DNA of 60,000 nt from Nematostella vectensis (taxonomy: Eukaryota > Cnidaria > Anthozoa > Actiniaria > Edwardsiidae): NCBI RefSeq assembly GCF_932526225.1, contig NC_064035.1, positions 13,710,566 through 13,770,565 of the forward strand, in the 5' to 3' direction. The notes beneath the pieces were generated by a model, which made no database searches, was not told the DNA's origin, and saw only the letters and a program-made list of their open reading frames with translations. The translations under genes were made by a program, and so were the position numbers. Shown here piece by piece: positions 12,101 through 25,800 of the stretch (positions are counted from its first letter, which is position 1; each line of letters opens with the position of its first letter).

Positions 12101-15100
12101 TCGGAATGGACCTACCGCTGCTGAAGGATTCAGGAATGCTCGGAGTCGTAGAGAAGAGCGAAGAGCTCATCCGCACTGCTGACGAACGGCACCACGAATC
12201 TGAGGTACACTTCCCCCTTTCTCCCACGCAAGCACCACGCACACCAACACTAACGCTCGCACTACTAAAAGTATTACACAGCTTAGTGGTTATTGACAAC
12301 AAAATCATTTCGCGCGCAATCTTGGAGTCGAATCAATTTTGTCATATGACACTTGAAGCGCACATCACATCCTATTGGTGTTTTCATGTATAAAAAAAGA
12401 GGAACAAATGGTGCCTCGTGCAATTTATGATTTATTCTAACTTGATGCTTTTGAAGAGCCCAAATTGCATCCTCCCTTACAAAATTGTTTCTGGCAATAG
12501 AGTAAAAATAACCTTTTAAACAGTAAAAATTATAATCCTGAGGTGGCTGCTTACGAGAAGGCTTCGACTGTACATTCTACCCAATTATTACCAGATGCCA
12601 AAAGCTTCTACTTTTGTTCCACAGGCCATGCGCACATTGCTGCACAAAAAGCGAGACGAATTCCTGCCAGTTGCCCGACATGGCGCCCTACTCTACACCG
12701 TCATCTCCCGCATGCATCGCGTCCGTCCGACTTTGTACTACTTTGCGCTTGACTCGTACATCCGGCTCTTCCAAAAGACCATCACTGACAGGCGGCGCAG
12801 CAAAAAGAACATGGGCTCTGCTGCCGCCCGCGCCGCCGAACTCATGTCAGCGCTTACTCGCGTCTTGCATGCGCGCATCTCATGGAGCTTATTCAAAGGT
12901 AGAGACCGTAGTAGAGTCATGTAAAACCCCAAGGTCAGTACTTCCTGTTGGATTAGGGTTAGGTTAGAGTGGCAGTCCATGGGATCTGGCGTAAAGTACT
13001 TACCGAGGTCCATTACAAATCTTCCATTTTGTGCCAACTAGAGAATAGTTTCTCTACTTTCATAGAAAGCCCTTGGTAATATTTGCGTATCGGTCAGGAT
13101 GCCAGAATCGCAGAGTTAATTCACACCAACTTAATAATTTCTGTCATGATCGGCTGCACGCACTCGTCAGCGCGCGTGCGCTCCCCACAGTAGCTTTGCA
13201 CTTAGTGTTGTTAAATTCCGACAGGTGATAATCAAGTATTCTCGTTCCTGTTGGCGGTAGAGACGTTGTTGTCAAGGAATCAGCTTGACATACTAGAGTG
13301 GCTGCTGTTCTTGGAGTACTATCCACCTGTGTACCAGGGACTTGTCCATCCACTCAGTGATAGCAACAAGCCCGACTGGGTTACCGATAAGGTACTCCTC
13401 ACCTTTTTTATACTCACACCACACCCAATACCCAGAGCCCAATACCTATCTATTTAGTGATAGCAACAAGCCCGACTGGGTTTACCGATAAGGTACTCCT
13501 TACCTTTCTTATACTCACACCACACCCAATACCCAGAGCCCAATACCTATCTATTCAGTGATAGTAACAAGCCCGACTGGGTTACCGATAAGGTACTCCT
13601 CCGTTTCCTAATACTCACACCACACCCAATACCCAGAGCCCAATACCTATCTATTCAGTGATAGCAACAAGCCCGACTGGGTTACCGGTAAGGTACTCCT
13701 CACCTTTCTTATACTCACACCACACCCAATCAAACTACACCCAATACCCAATACCCAAAGCCCAATACCTATCTATTCAGTGATAGCAACAAGCCCGACT
13801 GGGTTACCGATAAGGTACTCCTCACCTTTCTTATACTCACACCACACCCAATCAAACTACACCCAATACCCAAAGCCCAATACCTATCTATTCAGTGATA
13901 GCATCAAGCCCGACTGGGTTACCGATAAGGTACTCCTCACCTTTCTTATACTCACACCACACCCAATCAAACTACACCCAATATCTATCAATCTATTCAG
14001 TGAAAGCAAAAATTCCGACTGGGTTACCGATAAGCTCGTTAAACTTAAATAAACCACATCCATCCAGCTCTAGAAAACAGACTGGCAGAGTTTGGTTAAT
14101 AGGGAAGTAATGAGAATGCTTTATTTTTGTAGCCCCCACACGCTGGAAATTATAAGTAATAATTAATAAATAATAATTTTTGTAGCGCCTATACGCTAAT
14201 CACTTACTCATCGCAACAAGTCGTACGCTTGTTGATACACAGAAAAGAAGCCAAATTTCAACACGCCATTTCGGTTGGACTCAGTAGTAGCATAGGGATA
14301 TATGCTAGAGAGTGATTTTGTTACCGCATTTCTACTGCAGGCATGGCAGGCCGCTGACCAGCTTGAGGTCCTACCAGCACTGTCTGGTCTAAAGCAGTCG
14401 ATCGCTAAACTCTCGCAAGAATGGAACGAGTACTTCACGGTGCGTAATCAGCATATGTGTGAGCTTTGTTTTTGCAAAAGCACAGAGTTCTTATTTTTTA
14501 GCCTGTGTAGCAAACCCAACGGGTTGGAGAAGAACAGAGACGGAGACGCGGCACGTCTTCCCCTTCAGGCGCACGGGGTCTATTCCTCATCTTTCCCAGC
14601 CCTTTGCCCTTGCTACGGAGGATATAACTTTCAGATACCCTTACAAAATAGTCTATGGAACCAATCAAAGATCGGCTTTGATGCCGTTTCTTCGATGAAT
14701 TTTAATGTTTCATTATTTGCCAAAATATTGCATTCTTTGCATTTGTAGAACTCGTACTGGAAAAAACATGCGTTGGCCCATTTGAACACAAACATTTTTT
14801 ATGGTTTATTAAAAGTTGTTTCATATTCCTTACTATCAAAAAAGTTGTTTCATTTTGCTTACTACTAAAAGTTATTAAATTAGTCATGATCTATTTGAAA
14901 CCTTCAAGTTTCGACTAGATTCCAAACATTTTTAAGGGGTGATGTTAACCAAACTTTCTTTATAACCAAAATCTTTTTGGTGCCTTTTTTCCATTTTTCT
15001 GGCAGAGATTAACGAGCTATAACGCTTACATCTTGTTTATTTTTTATTAAGCTATTCTTTTTGTTTTCATATAGCTGCCCCCTGTGTTGTTGTCGAACAC

Positions 15101-16772
15101 TCCTGGAGAATTCGCACAGCTGTCCATGTTCCAGAAGGTGCTGCTTTGGAAGGTTTTCCGCGAGGACCAGGTAAACACTGCCGATCATGCGGACTCGCGT
15201 AGCAATCCACGTCATAAAATGGCGCATTATTTTCACACATCGCTTAGGTGCATCATTGTGACACAATGTTTATTATAGCTGCTTATGATGGTGCATCATT
15301 GTTACACGTTGCTTATTTGGCTACAATGCTCAAAAGAATCCAATCCGAAAAAAAGGCGCCAAAAATGTGACTTCTTCTCGCAGGGAGTGATGCCAATTTA
15401 GCGCATTATTGGATTACGATAACATTAATAACTACGTTATCAGCCTCGAGACAATCAGAACTGTTATTCTGCCATGCTAAAGCCCTGTGCAAACTGCGCC
15501 AGCACCCGCCAGCATTGCTGGGTCGTAGTTAGGCTGGTCTGCAAACTGCCCCAAACACATGGCCAAAATGTGGGTAATAAATTCAGGCGAGACTGGCGTT
15601 TGATGCATGATGGGACCAAAGGGAACCCAAGACTCCACCATTTTACTTGTGTTTTGCAAAGACAATCTACGATTCCCCTGGATTCCGGTTAAATTCGGGT
15701 CTATTCGTCCCCTGATGTTGTAGCGGTCGTCATTTTTACGACTACGAGTGATAAGAGGACGATAAAAAAAACAATGGATTTAATCTGATAATTAGAAAGT
15801 AGCACGTGGGATTGTGTTCTACAATGATACATTTCAGTCGTTTTCACGTTTGCGATGTCGTTTTCAAGTTTGCGATGTTTTCTTTGATTATAGGTGCGGT
15901 AACGTTTGTCTTTTTTTGAAATGACGTTTTCTATGAAAACGATGCAAATGAGCCCAGCATTGCTGGGTTCGTGTGCAAACTGCGCCAGCAAAGCTGTGAT
16001 ATGCTCGAATGACCACGAGACAAAGGAGATGCTAGCAAAGTCTTGGCCAAAAGCTTGAACTCAATCAAATTCGTACCAAATCAGTACCAGCCACCACCGC
16101 CCAACACGGTGTTCAAACTGCGCCAACGTCTCGCCAGCAATGCTGGCGCAGTTTGCACGGGACTTAATAGGCTAACTAGTTGTCTAGGTGGCGACGGTGG
16201 TGCACACTTCACTCATTCTTGTGTGACCCCCTTGTGTGACGCACTTCACTCTTATTCTTGTGTGACCCCCTTGTGTGACGCTTTCTAACGCACTGCACTC
16301 TAATTCTTGTGCAACTCCATGGTGTGACGCACTTCACTCTTATTCTTGTGTGACCCCCTTGTGTGACGCTTTCTAACGCACTGCACTCTAATTCTTGTGC
16401 AACTCCATGGTGTGACGCACTTCACTCTTATTCTTGTGTGACCCCCTTGTGTGACACACTTCACTCTAATTCTTGTGTGACCCCCTTGTGTGACACACTT
16501 CACTCTAATTCTTGTGTGACCCCCTTGTGTGACGCACTGCACTCCAATTCTTGTGGATCAACCCTGACTTCCTTATGTGATAATATAGCTGTATCAAGTG
16601 TGTCAAGAGCTCATCCTGTATGTGGTTGGTGCCGCCATCGTTCAACCTGCCGACTACGACCTTCGTGAAGTGCTCCAGCTCACACACAATACTTCTCCTG
16701 TAGTGCTGGCAATGCCGCCCCTCGCGGATGGGACCGATGTTGCCGTCACAGATGTTAGGGGTAAGTTTATAC

Positions 16773-16845
<73 letters not shown>

Positions 16846-19800
16846 CTCGTTTATTTCAACCGTTTGCAGTTCTTTTACAACTGAATTACCGGTAGGGTCA
16901 GCTAACTACAAAATACATTACACCATACATAATTCATAATAACATTAAATCCCCAGCATATTGCGCTGAGACGAATTTGGAAAAACGGTCCGTGCGACCC
17001 GGAACCACACTATGTGAGCGCTTAGATCTTAGGGAGTATGGCGAGTTGGAGGATATAAGTCTGCTTGACACTAGGGGGTATAAGACGCTCCCCTGTTTGA
17101 TATTGCTTATGAATTTTCTGCACACATTGTGACGCCGCGCCTCTAAAGAAGACAAGCATGCGCGTTCGAGGGCGTCCTCGTAGCTAAGGCCACTACCGAA
17201 AATTATTCCTAGAGATCTTTTTTGAATTCTTTCTAAGGCAGCACATAGGTATTGCGGAAGGTTGGAAAAGACAACGCAGGCATACTCTAAGACGGACCTT
17301 ATAAGAGAACAGTACACAGACACTAAATCCCTTTCTGAGACACCACATGATTTTAGTTTTCTGAGTGCATAGAGACGACGGTTTGACTTTTTGATCACAT
17401 AGTCACAGTGCGATGACCAACTAAGGTCCGAAGAGATATACACACCGAGAAGCTTGAAACTGGTGACTGACTCAATAACGGAACCGCCGACCGCTATTGG
17501 TTGGCACTGAGAACTATTGTACTGTAAAAAATCAACCCGCATCTCCTTGCACTTACTAGGATTTAACAGCATGTTATTATTTTGTGCGAAATTGTTGACA
17601 TTATTTACCATATGTCTCATGACAGATGGAGCGTTGCGAGGAATTATTTCTAGAATAGATAAGTCATCAACTATGGTCAGCGGCGCCAACATGGCTGCCA
17701 CGGTGTTTCTGTGTCTCTGTTTAAACGATTAGTAGTAATTTGTACAAGCGACCTTGACCAATTATGTGGCCTTCGAACCCTTGCTTGGCTCAGACACTGA
17801 GGTTTATGTACTATTTCACCAAGTTCATGACCTTTTGGTGGCCTAGTAATCGTCAGTTTGTTGGTGTGCTCGATGGGGAACTCGTTGGCAGCCATGCTGA
17901 ATCAACAAATTCATCATCCCCGAGTAGACTTGTCTACAGCAGCGCCTATCTCAAGTCAATAAGCAAGACTCAAAAGAAGCAAGTGCTCCCCAAAGATCTG
18001 TGGCAGGAGCTCAACTCCCTTGGAATTAGGAAACCATTTAGATCGAAACGAAAGCGACGGCCATTAAATTCCGGTCACCCTGTGTTGGACTCAACAGGAA
18101 TCCCGCCTTTGTCTGAGACATCTGCGGCGCCCCCTAGTCAATAATAGGCTGCATGGGTGGGGAGCGGAGGCTTGTACAAGATTGGTCATCTCTGCATAAG
18201 GATCCGGCCTATGTACTCAGCGGTTTTGTGAGATATATGAACGTTAAAAAGCTAAAGCGGCATTAGTTTGAAAGGTGTACTAAGCAAAGGAAGACTACTT
18301 CACGTAGCTATGTGGAATTAGGGCATAGAGCTTGGGGACTAGCGAGCTGCGAAAATGAGCCCGATAAAAAAGAAAGAGGTGGAGTGAGGAAGAGAAAATA
18401 CGTGATAGTACCTAGAGGAAACAAACCTAATTCTAGTTCGCGGGGAGTTTGGGTAATCCAAGTTTGAGTTCCATAATAATAATAATAATGCTATCCATCG
18501 TCCTCAGACCCATGCAGTGAGGTCCGTGTGTTGGCCAGGGAGTACGGCAAAGAGAACACCACCATCACAGTGTGTCTGGGCGAGAGATCCCAGATGCCTG
18601 TGGCTATTTCCGCACTGCGCCGCGGTATGGACGAAGGAAACTGGGTGATACTTCAGAATGCACACCTTGCCGACCACTGGCCTTACGGACTTGTCCACGC
18701 CTTACTGGTGAGTCTACATTGTTCTGTTGTGTAAGCTTAATATGTAACACGGCCACGCCTTACTGGTCAGTCTACATTGTTCTGTTGTGTAAGCTTAATA
18801 TGTAACACGGCCACGCCTTACTGGTCAGTATACACTGTGTTCTGTTTTGTACGCTTATTATGTTACACGGCCACGCCTTACTGGTCAGTCTACATTGTTC
18901 TGTTTTGTACGCTTGATATGTTACACGGCCACGCCTTACTGGTGAGTCTACATTGTCCTGTTTTGTACGCTTAATATGTTACACGGCCACGCCTTACTGG
19001 TCAGTCTACATTGTTCTGTTGTGTAAGCTTAATATGTAACACGGCCACGCCTTACTGGTCAGTCTACATTGTTCTGTTTTTGTTACGCTTGATATGTAAC
19101 ACGGCCACGCCTTACGGTCAGTATACATTGTTCTGTTGTGTAAGCTTATTATGTAACACGGCCACGCCTTACGGTCCGTATACATTGTTCTGTTGTGTAA
19201 GCTTAATATGTTACACGGCCACGCCTTGCTGGTGAGTCTACATTGTTCTGTTTTTGTTACGCTTAATATGTAACACGGCCACGCCTTACTTATGAGTCTA
19301 CATTGTTCTGTTGTGTAAGCTTAATATGTTACACGGCCACGCCTTACTGGTCAATCTACATTGTTCTGTTTTGTACGCTTAATATGTTAAATGGCCATGC
19401 CTTACTGGTCAGTCTACATTGTTCTGTTTTGTACGCTTAATATGTTACACGGCCACGCCTTACTGGTCAGTCTACATTGTTCTGTTTTGTACGCTTGATA
19501 TGTTACACGGCCACGCCTTACTCGTAAGTCTACATTGTTCTGTTTTGTACGCTTAATATGTTACACGGCCACGCCTTACTGGTCAGTCTACATTGTTCTG
19601 TTTTGTACGCTTGATATGTTACACGGCCATGCCTTACTGGTCAGTCTACATTGTTCTGTTTTGTACGCTTAATATGTTACACGGCCACGCCTTACTGGTC
19701 AGTCTACATTGTTCTGTTTTGTACGCTTAATATGTTACACGGCCACGCCTTACTGGTCAGTCTACATTGTTCTGTTTTGTACGCTTAATATGTTACACGG

Positions 19801-22800
19801 CCACGCCTTACTGGTCAGTCTGCATTGTTTTGTTTTGTACGCTTAATATGTTACTTGCCCCGCCTTACTGGTGAGTCTACATTGTTCTGTTTTGTACGCT
19901 TGATATGTTACACGGCCACGCCTTACGGTCAGTCTACATTGTATTCTGTTTTGCACGCTTGATATGTTTCACAACTATCGTTTCTCTTGTGATTCATAGC
20001 TTTATAGTAGCTTTAGAAAATCATTTTCGCTTATATATGTCCCTCTTTCGTAGCAACTAACGAATGCTGAGCGAGTGGAGGAGCTCGAAGGAGAACTTGA
20101 CTCTAACTCTGATAAAGGCAGGACTTCCAGATTCAGCACTGCACCCCCTCCCCCCGAGGTTCATCCTGACTTTCGTCTGTGGATAATAACGCGACCAGGA
20201 GAGGGCGCACCACTGCCTGCTCTTGTAATACACCGTGGGCTCAAGCTTGCTTGCGAGCGGAAGTGTAATGTCCGTGAACGCATGCAAAGTGCTTGTAGAG
20301 ATGTTGCGGAAGAGTTGGTTAGTTGGTCTCCCACATGGAAAAAGCAAGATGGCATGATCAAGGTAAGCTATTTAAGGGTATTGCAAGGGTTATGTCCAGA
20401 GTTACGCGAAGTAAACAAGTAAATAAAATCTATTTTGATTTTAAACTTGCTTAAGGATACTTAAGAGGAACTCTCTGTGACTAAGATCTTAAAAAAGATC
20501 GGTCCACAAGATATTCCACTCACCGGTAAACTTGGAAAATCCATGCATTTGTATGGTTTATCCAATTTCATGAAACAACGGAAACGTATCGCTATCTATC
20601 TCGCAAACTAATCACCACTTTTACCTTTGTAGAGCTAAAATACATGTTATCGACTTGCTGGAAGGCATAGCGAGTAGAGCTAAAATACATGTTATCGACT
20701 TGCTGGAAGGCATAGCGAGTAGAGCTAAAATACATGTTATCGACTTGCTGGAAGGCATAGCGAGCTATGCCAAGTGATATATATTTGATTACTCGGAAAT
20801 CCTAAAAATTTCACTCTTCATAATTATGAATAAAGTTGTTGTGTAAAATAAGATACAAATTTTGCTTTATGTTTATATTTGAAATCAGTTCATCCCAGTT
20901 TTTTTGCTAATTTTGCAAAAGGGATAAATTCTTAAACAAAATATGACTTTTCTGCTGATTAGTTAGCGCTTCTATTACCATATAGTATAATTATACTTAT
21001 TCTATTACTGGTCTATTTCCTCAGAGCAACGTGCCACTCCCAGCAATCTACTCGCTCGCTCTGTTGCACTCATTCCTTCTGTCTCGCCGCAGTCATGGAG
21101 TTGCTGCCTTTAAACAACACTATCCTTGGTATGTACCCAATACAACACTATCCTTGGTATGTACCAAATACAACACTACCCTTGGTATGTACCCAATACA
21201 ACACTATCCTTGGTATGTACCCAATACAACACTATCCTTGGTATGTACCCAATACAACACTATCCTTGGTATGTACCCAATACAACACTATCCTTGGTAT
21301 GTACCCAATACAACACTATCCTTGGTATGTTCCCAATACAACACTATCCTTGGTATGTACCCAATACAACACTATCCTTGGTATGTACCCAATACAACAC
21401 TATCCTTGGTATGTACCCAATACAACACTATCCTTGGTATGTACCCAATACAACACTATCCTTGGTATGTACCCAATACAACACTATCCTTGGTATGTAC
21501 CCAATACGACACTACCCTTGGTATGTACCCAATACAACACTATCCTTGGTATGTACCCAATACAACACTACCCTTGGTATGTACCCAATACAACACTACC
21601 CTTGGTATGTACCAAATACAACACTACCCTTGGTATGTACCAAATACAACACTACCCTTGGTATGTACCCAATACAACACTATCCTTAGTATGTACCCAA
21701 TACAACACTACCCTTGGTATGTACCCAATGCAACAATATCCTTGGAATGTACCCAATACAACACTATCCTTGGTATGTACCCAATACAACAATATCCTTG
21801 GTATGTACCCAATACAACACTATCCTTGGTATGTACCCAATACAACACTACCCTTGGTATGTACCCAATACAACACTATCCTTGGTATGTACCCAATACA
21901 ACACTACCCTTGGTATGTACCAAATACAACACTACCCTTGGTATGTACCCAATACAACAATATCCTTGGAATGTACCAAATACAACACTACCCTTGGTAT
22001 GTACCCAATACAACACTATCCTTGGTATGTACCCAATACAACACTACCCTTGGTATGTACCCAATACAACACTATCCTTGGTATGTACCCAATACAACAC
22101 TATCCTTGGAATGTACCAAATACAACACTACCCTTTGTATGTACCAAATACAACACTATCCTTGGAATGTACCAAATACAACACTACCCTTTGTATGTAC
22201 CAAATACAACACTACCCTTGGTATGTACCCAATACAACAATATCCTTGGAATGTACCAAATACAACACTACCCTTGGTATGTACCAAATACAACACTACC
22301 CTTGGTATGTACCCAATACAACACTACCCTTGGTATGTACCCAATACAACACTACCCTTGGTATGTACCCAATACAACACTATCCTTGGTATGTACCCAA
22401 TACAACACTATCCTTGGTATGTACCCAATACAACACTATCCTTGGTATGTACCCAATACAACACTACCCTTGGTATGTACCCAATACAACACTATCCTTG
22501 GTATGTACCCAATACAACACTATCCTTGGTATGTACCCAATACAACACTATCCTTGGTATGTACCCAATACAACACTATCCTTGGTACGTACCCAATACA
22601 ACACTATCCTTGGTATGTACCCAATACAACACTATCCTTGGTATGTACCCAATAAAACACTACCCTTGGTATGTACCCAATACAACACTACCCTTTGTAT
22701 GTACCAAATACAACACTACCCTTTGTATGTACCCAATACAACACTATCCTTGGTATGTACCCAATACAACACTATCCTTGGTATGTACCCAATACAACAC

Positions 22801-25800
22801 TATCCTTGGTATGTACCCAATACAACACTATCCTTGGTATGTACCCAATACAACACTATCCTTGGTATGTACCCAATACAACACTATCCTTGGTCTGTAC
22901 CCAATACAACACTATCCTTGGTATGTACCCAATACAACACTATCCTTGGTATGTACCCAATACAACACTATCCTTGGTATGTACCCAATACGACACTACC
23001 CTTGGTATGTACCAAATACAACACTACCCTTGGTATGTACCCAATACAACACTATCCTTAGTATGTACCCAATACAACACTACCCTTGGTATGTACCCAA
23101 TACAACACTATCCTTGGTATGTACCCAATACAACACTATCCTTGGTATGTACCCAATACAACAATATCCTTGGTATGTACCCAATACAACACTACCCTTG
23201 GTATGTACCAAATACAACACTACCCTTGGTATGTACCCAATACAACACTACCCTTGGTATGTACCAAATACAACACTACCCTTGGTATGTACCCAATACA
23301 ACACTATCCTTGGTATGTACCCAATACAACACTATCCTTGGTATGTACCCAATACAACACTATCCTTGGTATGTACCCAATACAACACTACCCTTGGTAT
23401 GTACCCAATACAACACTATCCTTGGTATGTACCCAATACAACACTATCCTTGGTATGTACCCAATACAACACTATCCTTGGTATGTACCCAATACAACAC
23501 TATCCTTGGTATGTACCCAATACAACACTATCCTTGGTATGTACCCAATACAACACTACCCTTTGTATGTACCAAATACAACACTACCCTTGGTATGTAC
23601 CCAATACAACACTATCCTTGGTATGTACCCAATACAACACTATCCTTGGTATGTACCCAATACAACACTATCCTTGGTATGTACCCAATACAACACTACC
23701 CTTGGTATGTACCCAATACAACACTATCCTTGGTATGTACCCAATACAACACTATCCTTGGTATGTACCCAATACAACACTATCCTTGGTATGTACCCAA
23801 TACAACACTATCCTTGGTATGTACCCAATACAACACTATCCTTGGTATGTACCCAATACAACACTATCCTTGGTATGTACCCAATACAACACTATCCTTG
23901 GTATGTACCCAATACAACACTATCCTTGGTATGTACCCAATCTATCCAATACAACACTACCTTTGGGACGTACCCAATACTCTTGGAGTTGAGCCTGTAG
24001 CCAAGGGATTAAGTTGATGTGTGTTTTGTAGTGTATGTTGGTGTGTTTATGATGGAAATGTCCCCCTTGTATTTTGGTGTCAGATTTTATCTGTCACTCC
24101 TTTGGAAGGACTAGCGCTTAGATAGGCAAATTCACCATACATTTATCGTTGTTCCTTAATTCTATATATAATTTTGTTTTCAGGACTATAGCAGACCTAC
24201 GGGCTGGGGTGGACATGTTGCGGTACTTGTCGTTCGCATGCCTCATAAATGATCACGAGCTGACCTCGAAAGCGCTAGAGCAGGGTCTCGCCGCGGTGGC
24301 GTATGCTGGTCACGTGACTGACAGGCTTGATTTTGAGGCCGTAATGTCAGTCGCTCAGAAAGTTTGTTCTCCGGGGTTTATACAGGTAATACTGACACGC
24401 TCCATACATTTTGTGATTTCTATTCAGTTTAAAATTATTTTGACTTTTTTTTTAAATTTACCATCCATATGTAGGTTGTTCTGTAACTTTACGTACACCA
24501 GAACGTCATCGCTTATGCACTAACAGCACCTTGTAGGGTTAGTGAACATTTTTTCAATGTTATTCGAAATTTCCTGTTTCGATTATTTGTGTAGACGCTG
24601 ACAGGATCATCCCACATGGAAGGACAGACAGTGGAAGAGTACTTGCAGGAAATTCCAGAGCATCTGACGGTGCAGCAGCTGGGCCTAACTGACCTTTCGT
24701 ACACACAGCGTCTCCATAGCGATAGCGGGTGAGAGTTTCGCTTAGTACAGTGTTGTTTGTTGGCTCTTGGTGGTTGGTGTTGATTTCGACTGGAGATGTG
24801 AATTAGCAGACTATGTAGACTGCTAATTGTGTGGTTGCTGACTTTGTTGACTGGCGTTGTGCGCTCGAAGACTGTTAGCGAATATGTGCTCTAGCTATGT
24901 TGGCTGTTATTGTGTCTTTGCTGACTGTGTTGGCTTCTATTGTGTGTTTGCTGACTGTGTTGGCTTCTATTGTGTGTTTGCTGACTGTGTTGACTGCTAT
25001 TGTGTGTTTGCTGACTGTGATAACTGCTATTGTGTGTTTGCTGACTGTTTTGGCTGCTATTGTGTGCTTCCTGACTGAGATGACTGCTATTTTGTGCTTC
25101 CTGACTGAGATGACTGCTATTTTGTGTTTGCTGACTGTGTTGGCTGCTATTGTGTGTTTGCTGACTATGTTGACTGCCATTGTGTGTTTGCTGACTGTGT
25201 TGACTGCCATTGTGTGTTTGCTGACTGTGTTGACTGCCATTGTGTGTTTGCTGACTGTGTTGACTGCCATTGTGTGTTTGCTGACTGTGTTGTCTGCCAT
25301 TGTGTGTTTGCTGACTGTGTTGACTGCCATTGTGTGTTTCCTGACTGTGTTGACTACCATTGTGTGTTTGCTGACTGTGTTGTCTGCTATTGTGTGTTTG
25401 CTGACTGTGTTTACTGGCGTTGCTCACTAGCTGACTGTGTTGGCCTCTATTGTGTGTTTGTTTGTTTGTTTGTATGTTTGTTTTGTGCTGACTGTGTCTC
25501 TAATTGTCAGGGCGTTTATCCGGACTCTTCAAAGAAATACCCAGCCTGCTACTGCTCCTTCTTTAAATCTTGAGAAGGACATGATTCTTCTGCGCGAGGC
25601 CCACTCTCTGCTCGCCGACTCTTTGGCTCCTGGTATGATCACAAATCCACCTGAGACCACTTCAGGCCAAAGCACCTTGGCGTTCTTCTTGACCCAAGAA
25701 CTTGAGTATTTCACCTCGGTAAGATATAGCAGCAACCGTCCTACACTTCTTCCCCCCCCCCCTCCCCCAGTTTTTAGCTACCGCACAGAGAAAATGACGG

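Noticed and set aside
21031-24017. Plus-strand open frames up to 965 codons (YPWYVPNTTLSLVC repeats)
   Set aside because: The 28-bp unit lacks stops in all forward frames. The dynein exon chain requires splicing from 21128 to 24184, which restores the conserved Trp.
24875-25430. Repeat proteins on both strands of the 30-bp array
   Set aside because: The unit length is a multiple of 3 with no stop, so frames stay open by necessity. There is no flanking coding signal.
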